From: a virus
Strand: one strand, 5' to 3'
IMG/VR virus record: IMGVR_UViG_3300042987_002630
Coordinates: 1-56,136 of that record
Length of the DNA: 56,136 nucleotides
Part shown: piece after piece, positions 8,413 through 17,047 of the stretch
Layout: each line of letters begins with the position of its first letter
How positions within the stretch are numbered: position 1 is the stretch's first letter
The notes under the pieces: generated by a model
Database searches by the model: none
The model's input: only the letters and a program-made list of their open reading frames with translations
What the model was told of the DNA's origin: nothing
Translations under genes and position numbers: made by a program

Positions 8413-8931
8413 ATGGCCAAACAAACACAAGCCAAACGAACTTACAAGCTGGATATCATGACAGTGTTGGAGGCAGCTGACAGAGGGGCCAAAGATTTTT
8501 ACAACAACCTAACTGAGGAGGAACAAAAAGCCTTTGCTCCTCGAGTTTTGATCAGATGGTTGAGTGCAGTCAGTGACAAAAACAATCTACAGAGTTACAG
8601 TATTTTGGCTGTGAATGATCTTGTAAACTTGGGAATGTACAGTCTCAGCAAACATCCTGAATTGATTTGGTTGTTGATGTCAGTTGCTGGTACAGGAAAA
8701 AAACAATACCATCAATGGATTCCCATGGCCAAGAGTGGAGTCACCACTCCACATTTGGACAAATTGATTGAGCAGATTTATCCGCATACAAATACCACTG
8801 AAAGAAACATACTCAAAAAAATGCGTCTAGAGGAGCAATGGCTACAATTGGCTAGAGATGCTGGCTACAATGACAAAAGCATTAGGGATCTACAAAATGA
8901 GCTCAAAAAAATCCAACCTGGGGTTGATTGA
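8413..8931 (+). CDS. conserved hypothetical, possibly clamp-loader small subunit (gp62-like)
   Basis: 172 aa, mostly helical. The order of features (an ALEAAxxxxxDFYxxL start, then FAPRVLIRWLSAV, VNDLVNLGMYSLSKHPELIWLL, and a basic GTGKKQYHQW) resembles the clamp-loader A subunit of environmental T4-like phages, which with gp44 loads the sliding clamp. The similarity is by memory and weak. gp44, gp45 and the polymerase are not in the window to support it. It heads a plus-strand run of small genes. The next gene begins 35 nt before its stop. Confidence 0.4.
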   Translation: MAKQTQAKRTYKLDIMTVLEAADRGAKDFYNNLTEEEQKAFAPRVLIRWLSAVSDKNNLQSYSILAVNDLVNLGMYSLSKHPELIWLLMSVAGTGKKQYHQWIPMAKSGVTTPHLDKLIEQIYPHTNTTERNILKKMRLEEQWLQLARDAGYNDKSIRDLQNELKKIQPGVD

Positions 8932-9628
8932 CCTACAAAAACCCCACACATGTGAATTTTGTCACAAAAATTTTGCCAGAGAAAGCACTTTGATCAGTCA
9001 TGTTTGTGAACAAAAACGCAGGTGGCAAAATCAAAAATGCAGCTATGTGCAATCAGCTTATCTAGCCTACAAACAGTTTCACAGCAGTTGTCACCCTCTC
9101 CGCCAAACCCAACCTCCCACCTATCAGGAGTTCAGCAGCAGCAATTATTATGGGGCATTTGTTAAATTTGGTAATTGGTGTCAACAGCAACAAGTGCAAG
9201 AATATCAGCAATTTGTTGCTTGGTTGTTGAACAACAATCTGCCCCTTGATAATTGGTGCGATCACACAGCCTATCAGCTGTTTTTGCAGCAGTTGCTCAA
9301 CCAAGAATCTTCCGAACAAGCCATCAAGCGTAGTTTGGCCACCATCTTTGAATGGAGCTGGACAACAGGTCAATCACACAGTAAATTTTTCCAATTGGCA
9401 CATCCCAATGTGTTGCTCAATTGGATTTTGCAAGGCAGGATCAGTGTGTGGTTGATCTATAATTGTGAAAGTGCATTGGTGTTTTTGGGCAAATGCACAA
9501 GCGAACAATTGCAAATGCTCAACAACCACGCTCCCATGCACAAATGGAAGATCAAGTTTCTCAGAAATTCATCAGAATGTTTGGCTATCAAACAAACTCT
9601 TGCGCAGGTGTTTGACCCACCTATATAA
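8897..9628 (+). CDS. C2H2-type zinc-finger phage protein
   Basis: 243 aa. The N-terminus carries a classical-looking zinc finger, CEFCHKNFARESTLISHVC, at about residues 19-37, followed by a basic stretch (EQKRRWQ) and a helical region containing SSNYYGAFVKFGNWC. Proteins with this finger and the following YxAFVKFG motif recur in cyanophage-type T4-like genomes; their role is unknown to me, and nucleic-acid binding is the natural guess. The start at 8897 is preferred to the ATG at 8858 because it begins just before the finger and has AGGG upstream. It overlaps the preceding gene by 35 nt, suggesting translational coupling. Confidence 0.65.
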   Translation: MSSKKSNLGLIDLQKPHTCEFCHKNFARESTLISHVCEQKRRWQNQKCSYVQSAYLAYKQFHSSCHPLRQTQPPTYQEFSSSNYYGAFVKFGNWCQQQQVQEYQQFVAWLLNNNLPLDNWCDHTAYQLFLQQLLNQESSEQAIKRSLATIFEWSWTTGQSHSKFFQLAHPNVLLNWILQGRISVWLIYNCESALVFLGKCTSEQLQMLNNHAPMHKWKIKFLRNSSECLAIKQTLAQVFDPPI

Positions 9629-9649
9629 TCAATTAACCAGGAGCAAAAT

Positions 9650-9955
9650 ATGAGTACAATATTAAGCCAAATGTATGGGGTCACATCCAACCAACAGCCC
9701 ACATCATTATCGCGAGCCCATCCTCATTCTGTTCAATCAATGGGCAGGTATGTTCAATTGCAAGTGGAAAATCAACAAGTGTTGGTGGTGCATCCACAAG
9801 TAATTGACTCGCTTGTCAACACAATGAGAGAACAAGAAAGGATCATCCTGGATCTTAGGGATAGAATGATCAGGCTACAACAACAATGCACACAACAACA
9901 GAACCGTATTCTAAGGTTGGAAAACCAAACACAACAGGGAGGCATATTTGACTGA
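9650..9955 (+). CDS. small coiled-coil protein
   Basis: 101 aa with a good ribosome site (AGGAG, 6 nt before ATG). Residues 50-95 form a heptad-like glutamine/arginine/leucine-rich segment (MREQERIILDLRDRMIRLQQ), predicted as a coiled coil. Function unknown. It overlaps the next gene by 8 nt, so the two are probably co-translated. Confidence 0.65.
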   Translation: MSTILSQMYGVTSNQQPTSLSRAHPHSVQSMGRYVQLQVENQQVLVVHPQVIDSLVNTMREQERIILDLRDRMIRLQQQCTQQQNRILRLENQTQQGGIFD

Positions 9956-10553
9956 TCAAACTCTACAACTGGGCGATATTGACATTGACACACCTGACCG
10001 TAACAAATTGCTGAACATGTTGGCACATGTTCCAGCAAGAGTAAACATCAAAGGCAAGGCCTCTCGTCACAATACAGGAGTTTACTTTCATCAGGTTCCG
10101 CAGGATCCTTTTACCAAATGGTGTAGTTTGCCTTATGATCAGGCACAACAAATGGGCTGCTACAAAATTGATCTGCTCAACAATCATGTGTATGCTGGAG
10201 TCAAAAACAGTGTTCATTTACAGCGCCTGATGCGAACCCCTCCCATGTGGCAACTGTTGGAACATGAGGAATTTGTGCAGAACTTGGCACATGTGAATCA
10301 ACATGCTGATTTGGTCAAAAAGTTGCGTCCACAAAGTGTACAACAGTTGGCCATGGTGTTGGCTCTTATACGTCCAGGCAAACGACATTTGGTGCACAAA
10401 TGTCATCAGCAAGGATGGCACAGCATTGAACCAGAAATTTGGCAGCCAACATCAGACAGCTACAGTTTCAAAAAATCACATGCCATCAGTTTGGCATGGA
10501 CTATTGTGATTCAGATCAATTTATTAATTGAAAATTTGAGTGGTGTGTGCTAG
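9948..10553 (+). CDS. mini-DnaE-like protein (Pol III alpha palm/finger motifs)
   Basis: 201 aa with a TTG start (9948) preceded by GGGAGG at an ideal distance. Collinear motifs of bacterial DNA polymerase III alpha can be read: DIDIDTPDRNKLL (palm, the D-x-D aspartates), KASRHNTGVYF (compare RHAAGVV), MGCYKIDLLN (compare KFDFLGL, third catalytic Asp), LRPQSVQQLAMVLALIRPGK (compare ALYRPG) and FKKSHAISLAW (compare FNKSHAxAYA). All three active-site aspartates are thus present in a protein one-fifth the size of DnaE; the PHP, OB and beta-binding regions are absent. It may be an ancient polymerase fragment reused for another role, such as interference with host Pol III or primer handling. Function is inference. 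Confidence 0.55.
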   Translation: MTDQTLQLGDIDIDTPDRNKLLNMLAHVPARVNIKGKASRHNTGVYFHQVPQDPFTKWCSLPYDQAQQMGCYKIDLLNNHVYAGVKNSVHLQRLMRTPPMWQLLEHEEFVQNLAHVNQHADLVKKLRPQSVQQLAMVLALIRPGKRHLVHKCHQQGWHSIEPEIWQPTSDSYSFKKSHAISLAWTIVIQINLLIENLSGVC

Positions 10554-10594
10554 CATGCATTCATATTATTCATCCTAGCAGGAAACAACATCAC

Positions 10595-11056
10595 ATGCGC
10601 AAAAAAATGAAATTCCACAAGAGTGAAAATATTCTAGGCCACACATGTGAAATTGTTCAGGGAGATCAAAAATTTGTTTTGGTAAGCCATTCAGAAACAC
10701 CTGTGTTGGCGCAAAAAGCAAGGGTCAAATCTGGGTATTATTGGTTTAGGGCTCCCAGGATCACACTTGAGCAGTTGGAAATCACAGCACAAAATCTAGC
10801 ACACATGGAGCACAAGTTTGAATTTGATATTTGGATGCACACACAAGATCCACACAACCCACAGTTTGATGCCAGCTTGAAGATCAGCGATCCCACAGAT
10901 GCAGCTACCTTTGTGTGGGCTCATACTGAAATGTGGATCAAATGGGACAGTGAACAGGAAAAATCCTTGCTGTCGCAACACAAGACTGTCAAGGTTGGCA
11001 AAAACAAGGATGGCAGTGTGCGTGTGACTGTCACAGTTTCCACATTGGAAGACTGA
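10595..11056 (+). CDS. hypothetical protein
   Basis: 153 aa, soluble, no recognised motif. Start at 10595 (ATG, with AGGA 11 nt upstream) is chosen over the upstream frame opening at 10547; the ATG at 10607 is also possible. The sequence is rich in aromatic and charged residues (KSGYYWFRAP, FEFDIWMHTQD, WAHTEMWIKW) and ends in an alternating basic/beta strand (GSVRVTVTVS). It converges with the minus-strand gene ending at 11064. Confidence 0.55.
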   Translation: MRKKMKFHKSENILGHTCEIVQGDQKFVLVSHSETPVLAQKARVKSGYYWFRAPRITLEQLEITAQNLAHMEHKFEFDIWMHTQDPHNPQFDASLKISDPTDAATFVWAHTEMWIKWDSEQEKSLLSQHKTVKVGKNKDGSVRVTVTVSTLED

Positions 11057-11063
11057 CCTGGTC

Positions 11064-11444
11064 CTAGGAGGTTTTCACCAGTTGAACTGTGCGTTTTTTG
11101 CTGCGCCTGTTGATCAGTGTGTCCAAGCTGGGCATGGGCCCACTGATCCAACACACCTCTTTGGTGCTGAATATTTTCAATTGTGATTTGAATGCATGAA
11201 ATTTTTGCCCCAAAAACACATTGATGGGCAATTGTCTATTGCTTTCCCACCAATAAAGTTCACCGCAACACATGAACTCCTGTTTCTGTTCTCTGGTCAT
11301 AGTTTGTTCAATAACATACATGTGTACAAAATTGCTATCACTGTTTTGTACTATGCCCCAATACTCTTTGCCCAGGTATTGAATATGAGTGAGATAGGGC
11401 CACTGCTGTGGATCATTGGTTGGTTGTGAAAGAGATTGTGTCAT
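11064..11444 (-). CDS. conserved hypothetical protein of T4-like phages
   Basis: 126 aa, a single compact beta-rich domain (HIQYLGKEYWGIVQNS, RQLPINVFLG, SGPMPSLDTL) with a basic tail (RRSKKRTVQLVK). This pattern is familiar from small cyanophage/pelagiphage proteins of unknown function. A late-promoter core (TAAATA, minus strand, 11450-11455) lies immediately upstream, so expression is probably late, divergent from the structural gene at 11500. Confidence 0.65.
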   Translation of the reverse strand: MTQSLSQPTNDPQQWPYLTHIQYLGKEYWGIVQNSDSNFVHMYVIEQTMTREQKQEFMCCGELYWWESNRQLPINVFLGQKFHAFKSQLKIFSTKEVCWISGPMPSLDTLINRRSKKRTVQLVKTS

Positions 11445-11449
11445 TTGTA

Positions 11450-11469
11450 TATTTAGAATGATCTAAATA
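11450..11469. promoter_or_regulatory. divergent late promoters (TAAATA cores)
   Basis: The minus strand carries CTAAATA (core 11450-11455) 6 nt before the ATG at 11444. The plus strand carries CTAAATA (11463-11469) about 30 nt before the structural gene at 11500. Both match the T4-type late core. Confidence 0.55.
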
Positions 11470-11499
11470 GGCACAGACATTTTTTATTGCGTTGTTGGC

Positions 11500-12324
11500 A
11501 TGACATTGATCACCCTCTACAGTTACCATTTGCCCTATCAGTTGAGCTTGACCAATCATGGTGCACCGCCACATTTGAACAGACCCATGTACAATTATCC
11601 TCAAAAAGTATACAAAAACAATTACAATATTATTGACCTGGTTGTCAGAGACAATGATCGCAAACCTGTTCGTTTGATTGATGCGCATTTGCAGGTGATT
11701 GTATCCAACCAACAAACTGGATTGACTGTTTTGGAAAAACCAGTACAGGTGACTGATGAAATTCAAGGCAGAGCACAAATGATCATCACAGCAAGTGAAA
11801 CTGAAAATTGGACATTGGGTGGTTATCAATTCAACGTCAAACTCACTGATCATCATGGACGCCAGGAATTTTTGTATGTGGATATCAACAATCAAATTGG
11901 CGGAACTTTTGAACTTTTGCCAAGTGTGGGTGGAGATCTTGTGCCTGCACAAACCATTCTGGGCAGTGCATTCACACCCACCAGTTACAACTGGGACACA
12001 AATGATGACTGGTATGTGAGCGGCGCATTGGTTGCACAAAATCCTGTGGGTGCCCATCAAGGAAATTATACTATAGCTGTATATACAAACCTTTGGCAAG
12101 GCACATTTAGAATTCAGGCCAGTTTACAAAATCTAGCTCCCACGGAACGCAGTTGGTTCTGGATTCCATTGGTGGCTGCACAACCTGATTTAGAAATTGA
12201 TCTGCAAACGTCCAGTGTGTTCAGTTTGGGGTTTACAGTCAATGCACAATGGATCAGATTTATGTATAAACCTCACCCAAACAATCTGGGTAGTTTTGAC
12301 AAGGTTGTATATAAAATAATCTAA
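11500..12324 (+). CDS. virion structural protein, BppU-like N-terminal domain
   Basis: 274 aa, beta-rich. Residues 40-130 (IIDLVVRDNDRKPVRLIDAH..VIVSNQQTG...YQFNVKLTDHHGRQEFLYVD) follow the pattern of baseplate upper-protein domains, in which an immunoglobulin-like fold opens with VxDxxxKPVxL. The C-terminal half is another beta domain (NYTIAVYTNLWQGTFRIQASL). It is preceded by a late-promoter core at 11463-11469. Probably baseplate or tail; no catalytic motif seen. Confidence 0.65.
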   Translation: MTLITLYSYHLPYQLSLTNHGAPPHLNRPMYNYPQKVYKNNYNIIDLVVRDNDRKPVRLIDAHLQVIVSNQQTGLTVLEKPVQVTDEIQGRAQMIITASETENWTLGGYQFNVKLTDHHGRQEFLYVDINNQIGGTFELLPSVGGDLVPAQTILGSAFTPTSYNWDTNDDWYVSGALVAQNPVGAHQGNYTIAVYTNLWQGTFRIQASLQNLAPTERSWFWIPLVAAQPDLEIDLQTSSVFSLGFTVNAQWIRFMYKPHPNNLGSFDKVVYKII

Positions 12325-12346
12325 TTATGTGATATAATCAGCTGTT

Positions 12347-13360
12347 ATGGAAATCAAACAGCTTATACTTCAACACCTACCAGCCAAACGCAGAACCAGC
12401 CCCCAGGGTTGGATTGTGTTCAATGCTCCTTGCTGTCATCATCGTGGGCACAGAGCAGATACTCGTAGCAGAGGCAATGTAAAGTTCAGTGAAGATGGCA
12501 CAATAGGCGGCAACTGCTATAATTGCAATTTTAAATTTAGATTTGATGGAGAACATCTCAGTGACAATTTCGCAAATTGGTTGACTTGGCTGGGAGTGGA
12601 GAGATCTGCTATTCAAGCCATCAAATTACAATTGCTGGCACAAGAAATCCAAGGATCTGACCATCCCAAAAATATCACCAAGGAGCAACTGCCTTCACTT
12701 ACGCCCATGGAATTGCCCGCTGATAGTGAAAATATTCTCACATTGTTGGACATGGGCTGTGATGATCCTGATTTCCTAGCTTGTGTGGAGTATTTGGCTG
12801 GTAGAGGCGAAGAAATATTCATGGGTCATGAATATTATTGGAGTCCGCAAACACAGCATCAGATGAAAAATCGAATATTGATACCCTTTTATCACAACAC
12901 AGATATTGTGGGATATACTGGCAGATATGCTGGCTCAGCACCTCCTGGTGTTCCCAAATATTACAACAGCCAAGTGCCCTCAGGTTATTTGTTCAATCAC
13001 AACATATTACAAAAGAACAGACAATTTGTTATGATTGTGGAAGGACCTTTTGATGCGATTGCTGCCCAATCAGTGGCAGCATTGGGCAGCACGCTGAGTG
13101 ATCTACAAATATTGGCTATCGTCAACAGTGATCAAACTCCCATAATCCTACCAGACAGACAGGGCAAAAATCAACACTTGATTGATATTGCATTGGAATT
13201 TGGTTGGTATGTTAGCTTTCCAGATTGGGAAGCACATGTTAAAGATGCAGCTGATGCTTGTAAGGCTTATGGGCAGATATATACAATCACAAGTGCGTTG
13301 GCTGCTCGCACACAAAACCCAATTGAAATTGGGCTCAAACGCAAGCTGTTTCAAGGATAA
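12347..13360 (+). CDS. gp61: DNA primase, gp61/DnaG-like
   Basis: 337 aa. Primase that makes RNA primers with the gp41 helicase in the T4 primosome. The N-terminal zinc-binding region shows CC-H and CYNC (NAPCCHHRG ... GGNCYNCNFKF). The central part has a DnaG-type segment (MKNRILIPFYHNTDIVGYTGRY). The TOPRIM domain has VEGPFDAIAA (catalytic Glu and acidic pair) followed by an IVNSD strand. Length agrees with T4 gp61 (342 aa). It lies 3 nt before the gp41 helicase gene, the physical and functional partner; T4 also keeps 41 and 61 as interacting products. Confidence 0.9.
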   Translation: MEIKQLILQHLPAKRRTSPQGWIVFNAPCCHHRGHRADTRSRGNVKFSEDGTIGGNCYNCNFKFRFDGEHLSDNFANWLTWLGVERSAIQAIKLQLLAQEIQGSDHPKNITKEQLPSLTPMELPADSENILTLLDMGCDDPDFLACVEYLAGRGEEIFMGHEYYWSPQTQHQMKNRILIPFYHNTDIVGYTGRYAGSAPPGVPKYYNSQVPSGYLFNHNILQKNRQFVMIVEGPFDAIAAQSVAALGSTLSDLQILAIVNSDQTPIILPDRQGKNQHLIDIALEFGWYVSFPDWEAHVKDAADACKAYGQIYTITSALAARTQNPIEIGLKRKLFQG

Positions 13361-13363
13361 CGG

Positions 13364-14650
13364 ATGTCAGCAACTACTAGGGATTACAGCGAAGACGTAC
13401 AAAAAATGCTGATCAGTGTATTGTTGAGTGATGAGGAAATTTTTGCACGTTGCCAAAACATTCTACAGGCCAAATATTTTGTCAACAAATTGCGTCCAGT
13501 TGTGAGATTCATGATGGAATTTGCCAACCAATACAGAGCTGTGCCCAAACATGAGCAGATCAAGGCACAATTTGGTATTGAATTGGACAAAATGGATCGA
13601 ATAAACCCAGCCCTACAACAAGCATTTTTGGATCAGATCGAAGAATTTTGTAAGAACAGAGCTTTGGCTGATGCTGTGTTGAGTGCAGGTGATTTGATTG
13701 CCAAGGGTAATTATGGAGAAGTTGAAAAGCGAGTGAGAGAAGCCATTTTGGTGGGTCTCAACAGCAATATTGGTATCCGTTATTATGATGATCCTAGGGA
13801 AAGGTTGATGCGTATCAAGAATAGTAATGGACAGGTCAGCAGCAGTTGGAAGAGTGTGGATAGCAAGCTGTATGGTGGGGTGAATAGAAAAGAACTGACG
13901 ATCTGGTGTGCTGGCAGTGGTGGCGGCAAGAGTGTGACCATGCAAAACATGGCTGTAAACATGAGCCGTGCCGGGTTGAATGTGATCTATATCAGTCTAG
14001 AACTCAGTGAAGAAATGATCAGCATGCGACTGGACAGCATGGTGAGCGGTGTTGCCACACATGAAATCTTCAAACGACTGGATGATGTGGAAATCAAGGT
14101 TTTATCAGCAGGCAAACGAGCGTCGGATCTACATGTGAGACAGATGCCACAGGGATCAACAACAAATGATTTGCGTGCATATCTCAAGAATTATGAAATT
14201 GAAACTGGACACAAATGTGATGTGTTGATTGTGGATTATTTGGATCTAATGTTTCCCAACAACAAGAAAATTGATGTCAGCAATTTGTATATCAAGGATA
14301 AATATATAACGGAGGAGTTGAGAGGTTTAGCCATGGAAAAAAACATGGTGGCCATCACAGCTTCTCAGTTGGGACGTTGTTTGACCATGGATACCCAAAT
14401 TGAACTGGCTACAGGACAAATCACCACTATTGATCAAATTCAAGAGGGTGATTTCATACAAGGATCCCAAGGTCCGGTTCAAGTCTTGAATGTGTTTCCA
14501 AGGGCCAAACAACTTGTGTTCAAAATTAAGACCAAAAGTGGCAAAGAGATACAAGCTACTGCGCAACACAAATTCCCAACTACAAACGGAACAAGGAGCT
14601 TGGAACATGGACTCGCAATTGGACAAAAACTCTATATCAAAAATACTTGA
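13364..14650 (+). CDS. gp41: replicative helicase gp41, N-terminal part fused to split-intein N half
   Basis: 428 aa: extein residues 1-338, then IntN residues 339-428. The extein is the DnaB-family helicase: N-terminal helical domain, Walker A GSGGGKSVTMQN (about residue 185), Walker B VLIVDYLDL, and the motif ending AITASQLGR where the intein begins. Joined by trans-splicing to the product of 16102-16617, the helicase would be 469 aa (T4 gp41 is 475). The stop codon comes after the IntN domain, and a homing endonuclease gene fills the gap between the two halves. This is the fractured gene arrangement first described for metagenomic phages. Confidence 0.93.
   Translation: MSATTRDYSEDVQKMLISVLLSDEEIFARCQNILQAKYFVNKLRPVVRFMMEFANQYRAVPKHEQIKAQFGIELDKMDRINPALQQAFLDQIEEFCKNRALADAVLSAGDLIAKGNYGEVEKRVREAILVGLNSNIGIRYYDDPRERLMRIKNSNGQVSSSWKSVDSKLYGGVNRKELTIWCAGSGGGKSVTMQNMAVNMSRAGLNVIYISLELSEEMISMRLDSMVSGVATHEIFKRLDDVEIKVLSAGKRASDLHVRQMPQGSTTNDLRAYLKNYEIETGHKCDVLIVDYLDLMFPNNKKIDVSNLYIKDKYITEELRGLAMEKNMVAITASQLGRCLTMDTQIELATGQITTIDQIQEGDFIQGSQGPVQVLNVFPRAKQLVFKIKTKSGKEIQATAQHKFPTTNGTRSLEHGLAIGQKLYIKNT
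14378..14647 (+). other. split intein IntN of gp41 (90 aa)
   Basis: It begins with Cys339 (CLTMDTQIELATGQITTIDQ, block A) after extein SQLGR. Block B-like AQHKFPTT carries the TxxH-type histidine. It ends KLYIKNT-stop. Sequence and size are very close to the published gp41-8 split intein family, which also interrupts gp41 at this position. Confidence 0.92.
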
Positions 14651-16100
14651 GGAACTCTGGACTAGGAATCAAGGACGGGGTGCTCAATCAACTCTAATAT
14701 CCAAACATAAACACATCACGCACATATTAGACACCACTTATCCTACGATAACGCACTATGGGCAAAAGGCTTATTTGTGGGTCAACAACATGAACTCACC
14801 GCCTTGCTGTTATTGTGGCCAATATGCTAACTTCAAAAGTTATTCAAGAGGTTACGGGGATTATTGCAGCATTAAGTGCATGAGCAACTGCCCTACCACA
14901 TTGACCAAACGATCAAATACTTTGCTGGAAAAGTTCGGAGTCACACATTTCTCAAAATCTACATTATACAAAGACAAATTCAAGCAAACATGCTTGGATC
15001 GATATGGGGTTATCAATCCTGGTCAGATCCAACACCTTAAGGTCAAACGGGCAAAAGCGAAGAGCCAAACATTTATCACAAATTTGATTGCTAACAATTC
15101 TCAATATCTTCCCAAGTTCTCAGTTATAGATTTTGGTGGTGTGTATAAATCAACTGATTGGCATTGTACAACATGTGAATCTCAATTCACCCTACCCAAC
15201 CTCATTCGAGGAGTCCAATGCCCAGAGTGCTATCCCCAGCAAGCACTTGTGGGTGAAAGCAAACAAGAAATACAAATTGCCGAATGGATTCAATCTCTTG
15301 GGGTAACAATGGAACGGAAAAATAGGCAGATATTGGGAAAAAAAGAAATTGATATTTGGCTACCAGACAACAATTTGGCAATAGAAATATGTGGCTCGTA
15401 TTGGCATAGCGACAGGTTTGTTCCCAAACAATATCATCAAGACAAAATGATCAATTGTGAGGACAAGGGCATACAACTGATCACGTTGTTTGATTTTGAC
15501 CTAAAAAATTCTGAGATAGTCAATGACATGTTGCTTCACAAATTAGGTCGTAATAATAAACCTAAATTCAATCCACGTCAGGGAGTCCTATTAGAAATAG
15601 ACGGGCACCAAGCCAAACAGTTCAACATTCAATATCATTTGCGTGCGCATGCAGCAGCCACATATCATTTTGGTTTCTTTGTGGATAGAGAACTAATTGC
15701 GGTGTCGAGTTGGAGCAAATCACGATTTGATAAACAAAGCAACGCTCTTGAATTAGTGAGGTTGTGTAGCAAATATCCTGTTCGAGGAATCCTTGGTAAG
15801 ATGACATCTCATGTTAGTAGAACATTGGGATATGAAACTATACATTCATATGTTGATTTGCGATATGGACAAGGCAACAGTTATTTGGCATCTGGATATA
15901 ATTTGGTTCGAACAACCAAACCAGGATATTGGTATGTTGATCAAACTTGTACATGTTATCACAGGTCATCATTCACAAAATCTAAACTTAAAAATATGAT
16001 CAATCACAACGTCAATAAGACTGAATTTGAAATAATGGATGATCTAGGGTATCATAGAATATGGGATTGCGGAAACAGATTATATGAGTGGAGAGCTTGA
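14607..16100 (+). CDS. Vsr-like homing endonuclease between the split-intein halves
   Basis: 497 aa. Start at 14607 has AAGGAG upstream and lies 44 nt inside the IntN reading frame. Domains: an N-terminal zinc cluster (CCYCGQ, CSIKCMSNC), RYGV-type DNA-binding repeats, a second CxxC/CxxC ribbon (CTTCESQF, CPECYP), a Vsr/EDxHD nuclease core (KEIDIWLPDNNLAIEICG, WHSD, QLITLFDF), and the same C-terminal domain as the uvsW-linked endonuclease (WSKSRFD, LELVRLCS, YVDLRYGQG, HRIWDCG). Its stop overlaps the ribosome site of the C-terminal gp41 gene. The two Vsr-like enzymes of this phage are clearly homologous over their full length but diverged. Confidence 0.88.
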   Translation: MDSQLDKNSISKILEELWTRNQGRGAQSTLISKHKHITHILDTTYPTITHYGQKAYLWVNNMNSPPCCYCGQYANFKSYSRGYGDYCSIKCMSNCPTTLTKRSNTLLEKFGVTHFSKSTLYKDKFKQTCLDRYGVINPGQIQHLKVKRAKAKSQTFITNLIANNSQYLPKFSVIDFGGVYKSTDWHCTTCESQFTLPNLIRGVQCPECYPQQALVGESKQEIQIAEWIQSLGVTMERKNRQILGKKEIDIWLPDNNLAIEICGSYWHSDRFVPKQYHQDKMINCEDKGIQLITLFDFDLKNSEIVNDMLLHKLGRNNKPKFNPRQGVLLEIDGHQAKQFNIQYHLRAHAAATYHFGFFVDRELIAVSSWSKSRFDKQSNALELVRLCSKYPVRGILGKMTSHVSRTLGYETIHSYVDLRYGQGNSYLASGYNLVRTTKPGYWYVDQTCTCYHRSSFTKSKLKNMINHNVNKTEFEIMDDLGYHRIWDCGNRLYEWRA

Positions 16101-16101
16101 C

Positions 16102-16221
16102 ATGGATGAATTTGAAGAAGATGAAATTGTTGAAATTGAAATAGTTGGTTGGCTAGACACTATAGATATTGAAGTATCTGATGATCATTTGTTTTTGGCC
16201 AACGGCATCCTTACCCACAAT
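16102..16221 (+). other. split intein IntC of gp41 (40 aa)
   Basis: Block F (DTIDIEVSDDHLFLANG) and block G (ILTHN) precede Ser as the +1 residue. An acidic N-terminus (MDEFEEDE) faces IntN, as expected for charge-driven association of natural split inteins. Confidence 0.92.
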
Positions 16222-16617
16222 AGTTCAGTCAACGAACTGGAACATGATCACAGTCACATTGCTGGTGGTATCAGCAAGATTCAAACTGCGGATAATGTGA
16301 TCAGTATTTTAGCCACCCCAGCCATGAGAGAACGTGGCCAATATCAATTCCAGTTTTTGAAAACTCGCAGCAGCAGTGGTGTGGGCAGCAAGATCATCAT
16401 GGGTTATGATCAGGAAACTTTGCGTATTTTTGATCTTGAAGAAGGGGATGCAGACGTGCCAGTTAAAACGGCCCAAGACATGTTGGCTGATTTGCGCAGA
16501 AAAAACAACACAAGTGCAAATAATGATCAAGACAACAAAAAACCGGACCAACCTTCAGCTGATCCGGTCAAAAGTGTGGCCACTCTACAAGAGTTGACCC
16601 GATTGATCAAACGTTAG
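16102..16617 (+). CDS. gp41: replicative helicase gp41, C-terminal part fused to split-intein C half
   Basis: 171 aa: IntC 1-40, then extein from Ser41. GGAG lies 9 nt before the ATG at 16102, which I prefer to the ATG at 16084. The extein continues the DnaB fold: SSVNELEHDHSHIAGGISKIQTADNVISI and the arginine-finger region FLKTRSSSGVGSKI, then a charged tail. With the N part it restores a complete gp41. The gene converges with the minus-strand gene ending at 16614 (4-nt overlap). Confidence 0.92.
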   Translation: MDEFEEDEIVEIEIVGWLDTIDIEVSDDHLFLANGILTHNSSVNELEHDHSHIAGGISKIQTADNVISILATPAMRERGQYQFQFLKTRSSSGVGSKIIMGYDQETLRIFDLEEGDADVPVKTAQDMLADLRRKNNTSANNDQDNKKPDQPSADPVKSVATLQELTRLIKR

Positions 16618-16955
16618 TCTTGTGGATGATGTCTGTGGATTCTCTTGAGTATGACCATGGCTTTTTGAGTATCCTCAGGTTCCGCAGCCAACAGTCTCTC
16701 AAATGCAATGGCTACTTCTGTCATTTCCGGACGGCTAATGCTATGCCCATCACGTATTTTTCTAATAGCCCTTTGAAATAAACTAGTATCTCTCAATCCC
16801 AGGATGTCAGCCAATTGTTTGGGGTTGATATTGCCTTCAAGCTCTTCTTGAGGCATTTCGTCTGTATGTAAATCATCTTGTGATTGCGGGGTCACATTCA
16901 ATTCTTCCAGCCTTCTGGCAAGGCTGCGCATTTGTTCTGCCAAAAATTCAGTCAT
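16614..16955 (-). CDS. conserved small phage protein, function unknown
   Basis: 113 aa from the ATG at 16955, chosen because GGAGGA lies 8 nt upstream; the longer frame to 17060 has no ribosome site. Helical and charged: an N-terminal coiled-coil-like segment (EQMRSLARRLEEL) and a C-terminal domain (QLADILGLRDTSLFQRAIRKI ... EMTEVAIAFERLL). A TAAATA core on the minus strand (about 16980-16986) suggests late expression, so a virion or assembly role is likely. Not recognised beyond that. Confidence 0.65.
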   Translation of the reverse strand: MTEFLAEQMRSLARRLEELNVTPQSQDDLHTDEMPQEELEGNINPKQLADILGLRDTSLFQRAIRKIRDGHSISRPEMTEVAIAFERLLAAEPEDTQKAMVILKRIHRHHPQD

Positions 16956-17047
16956 AACGGATATCCTCCAATATTTGTATGTATTTATTGAATTGTTCCA
17001 AATCTTCATTGTTGGATAAATATACCAAACTGACTGGAAATTTTGAG

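Noticed and set aside
7205-8413. Plus-strand ORFs at 7205-7462, 7438-7872, 7520-7744 and 8153-8413.
   Set aside because: Antisense shadows of the minus-strand structural genes, which have matching paralogous N-termini, ribosome sites and a late promoter.
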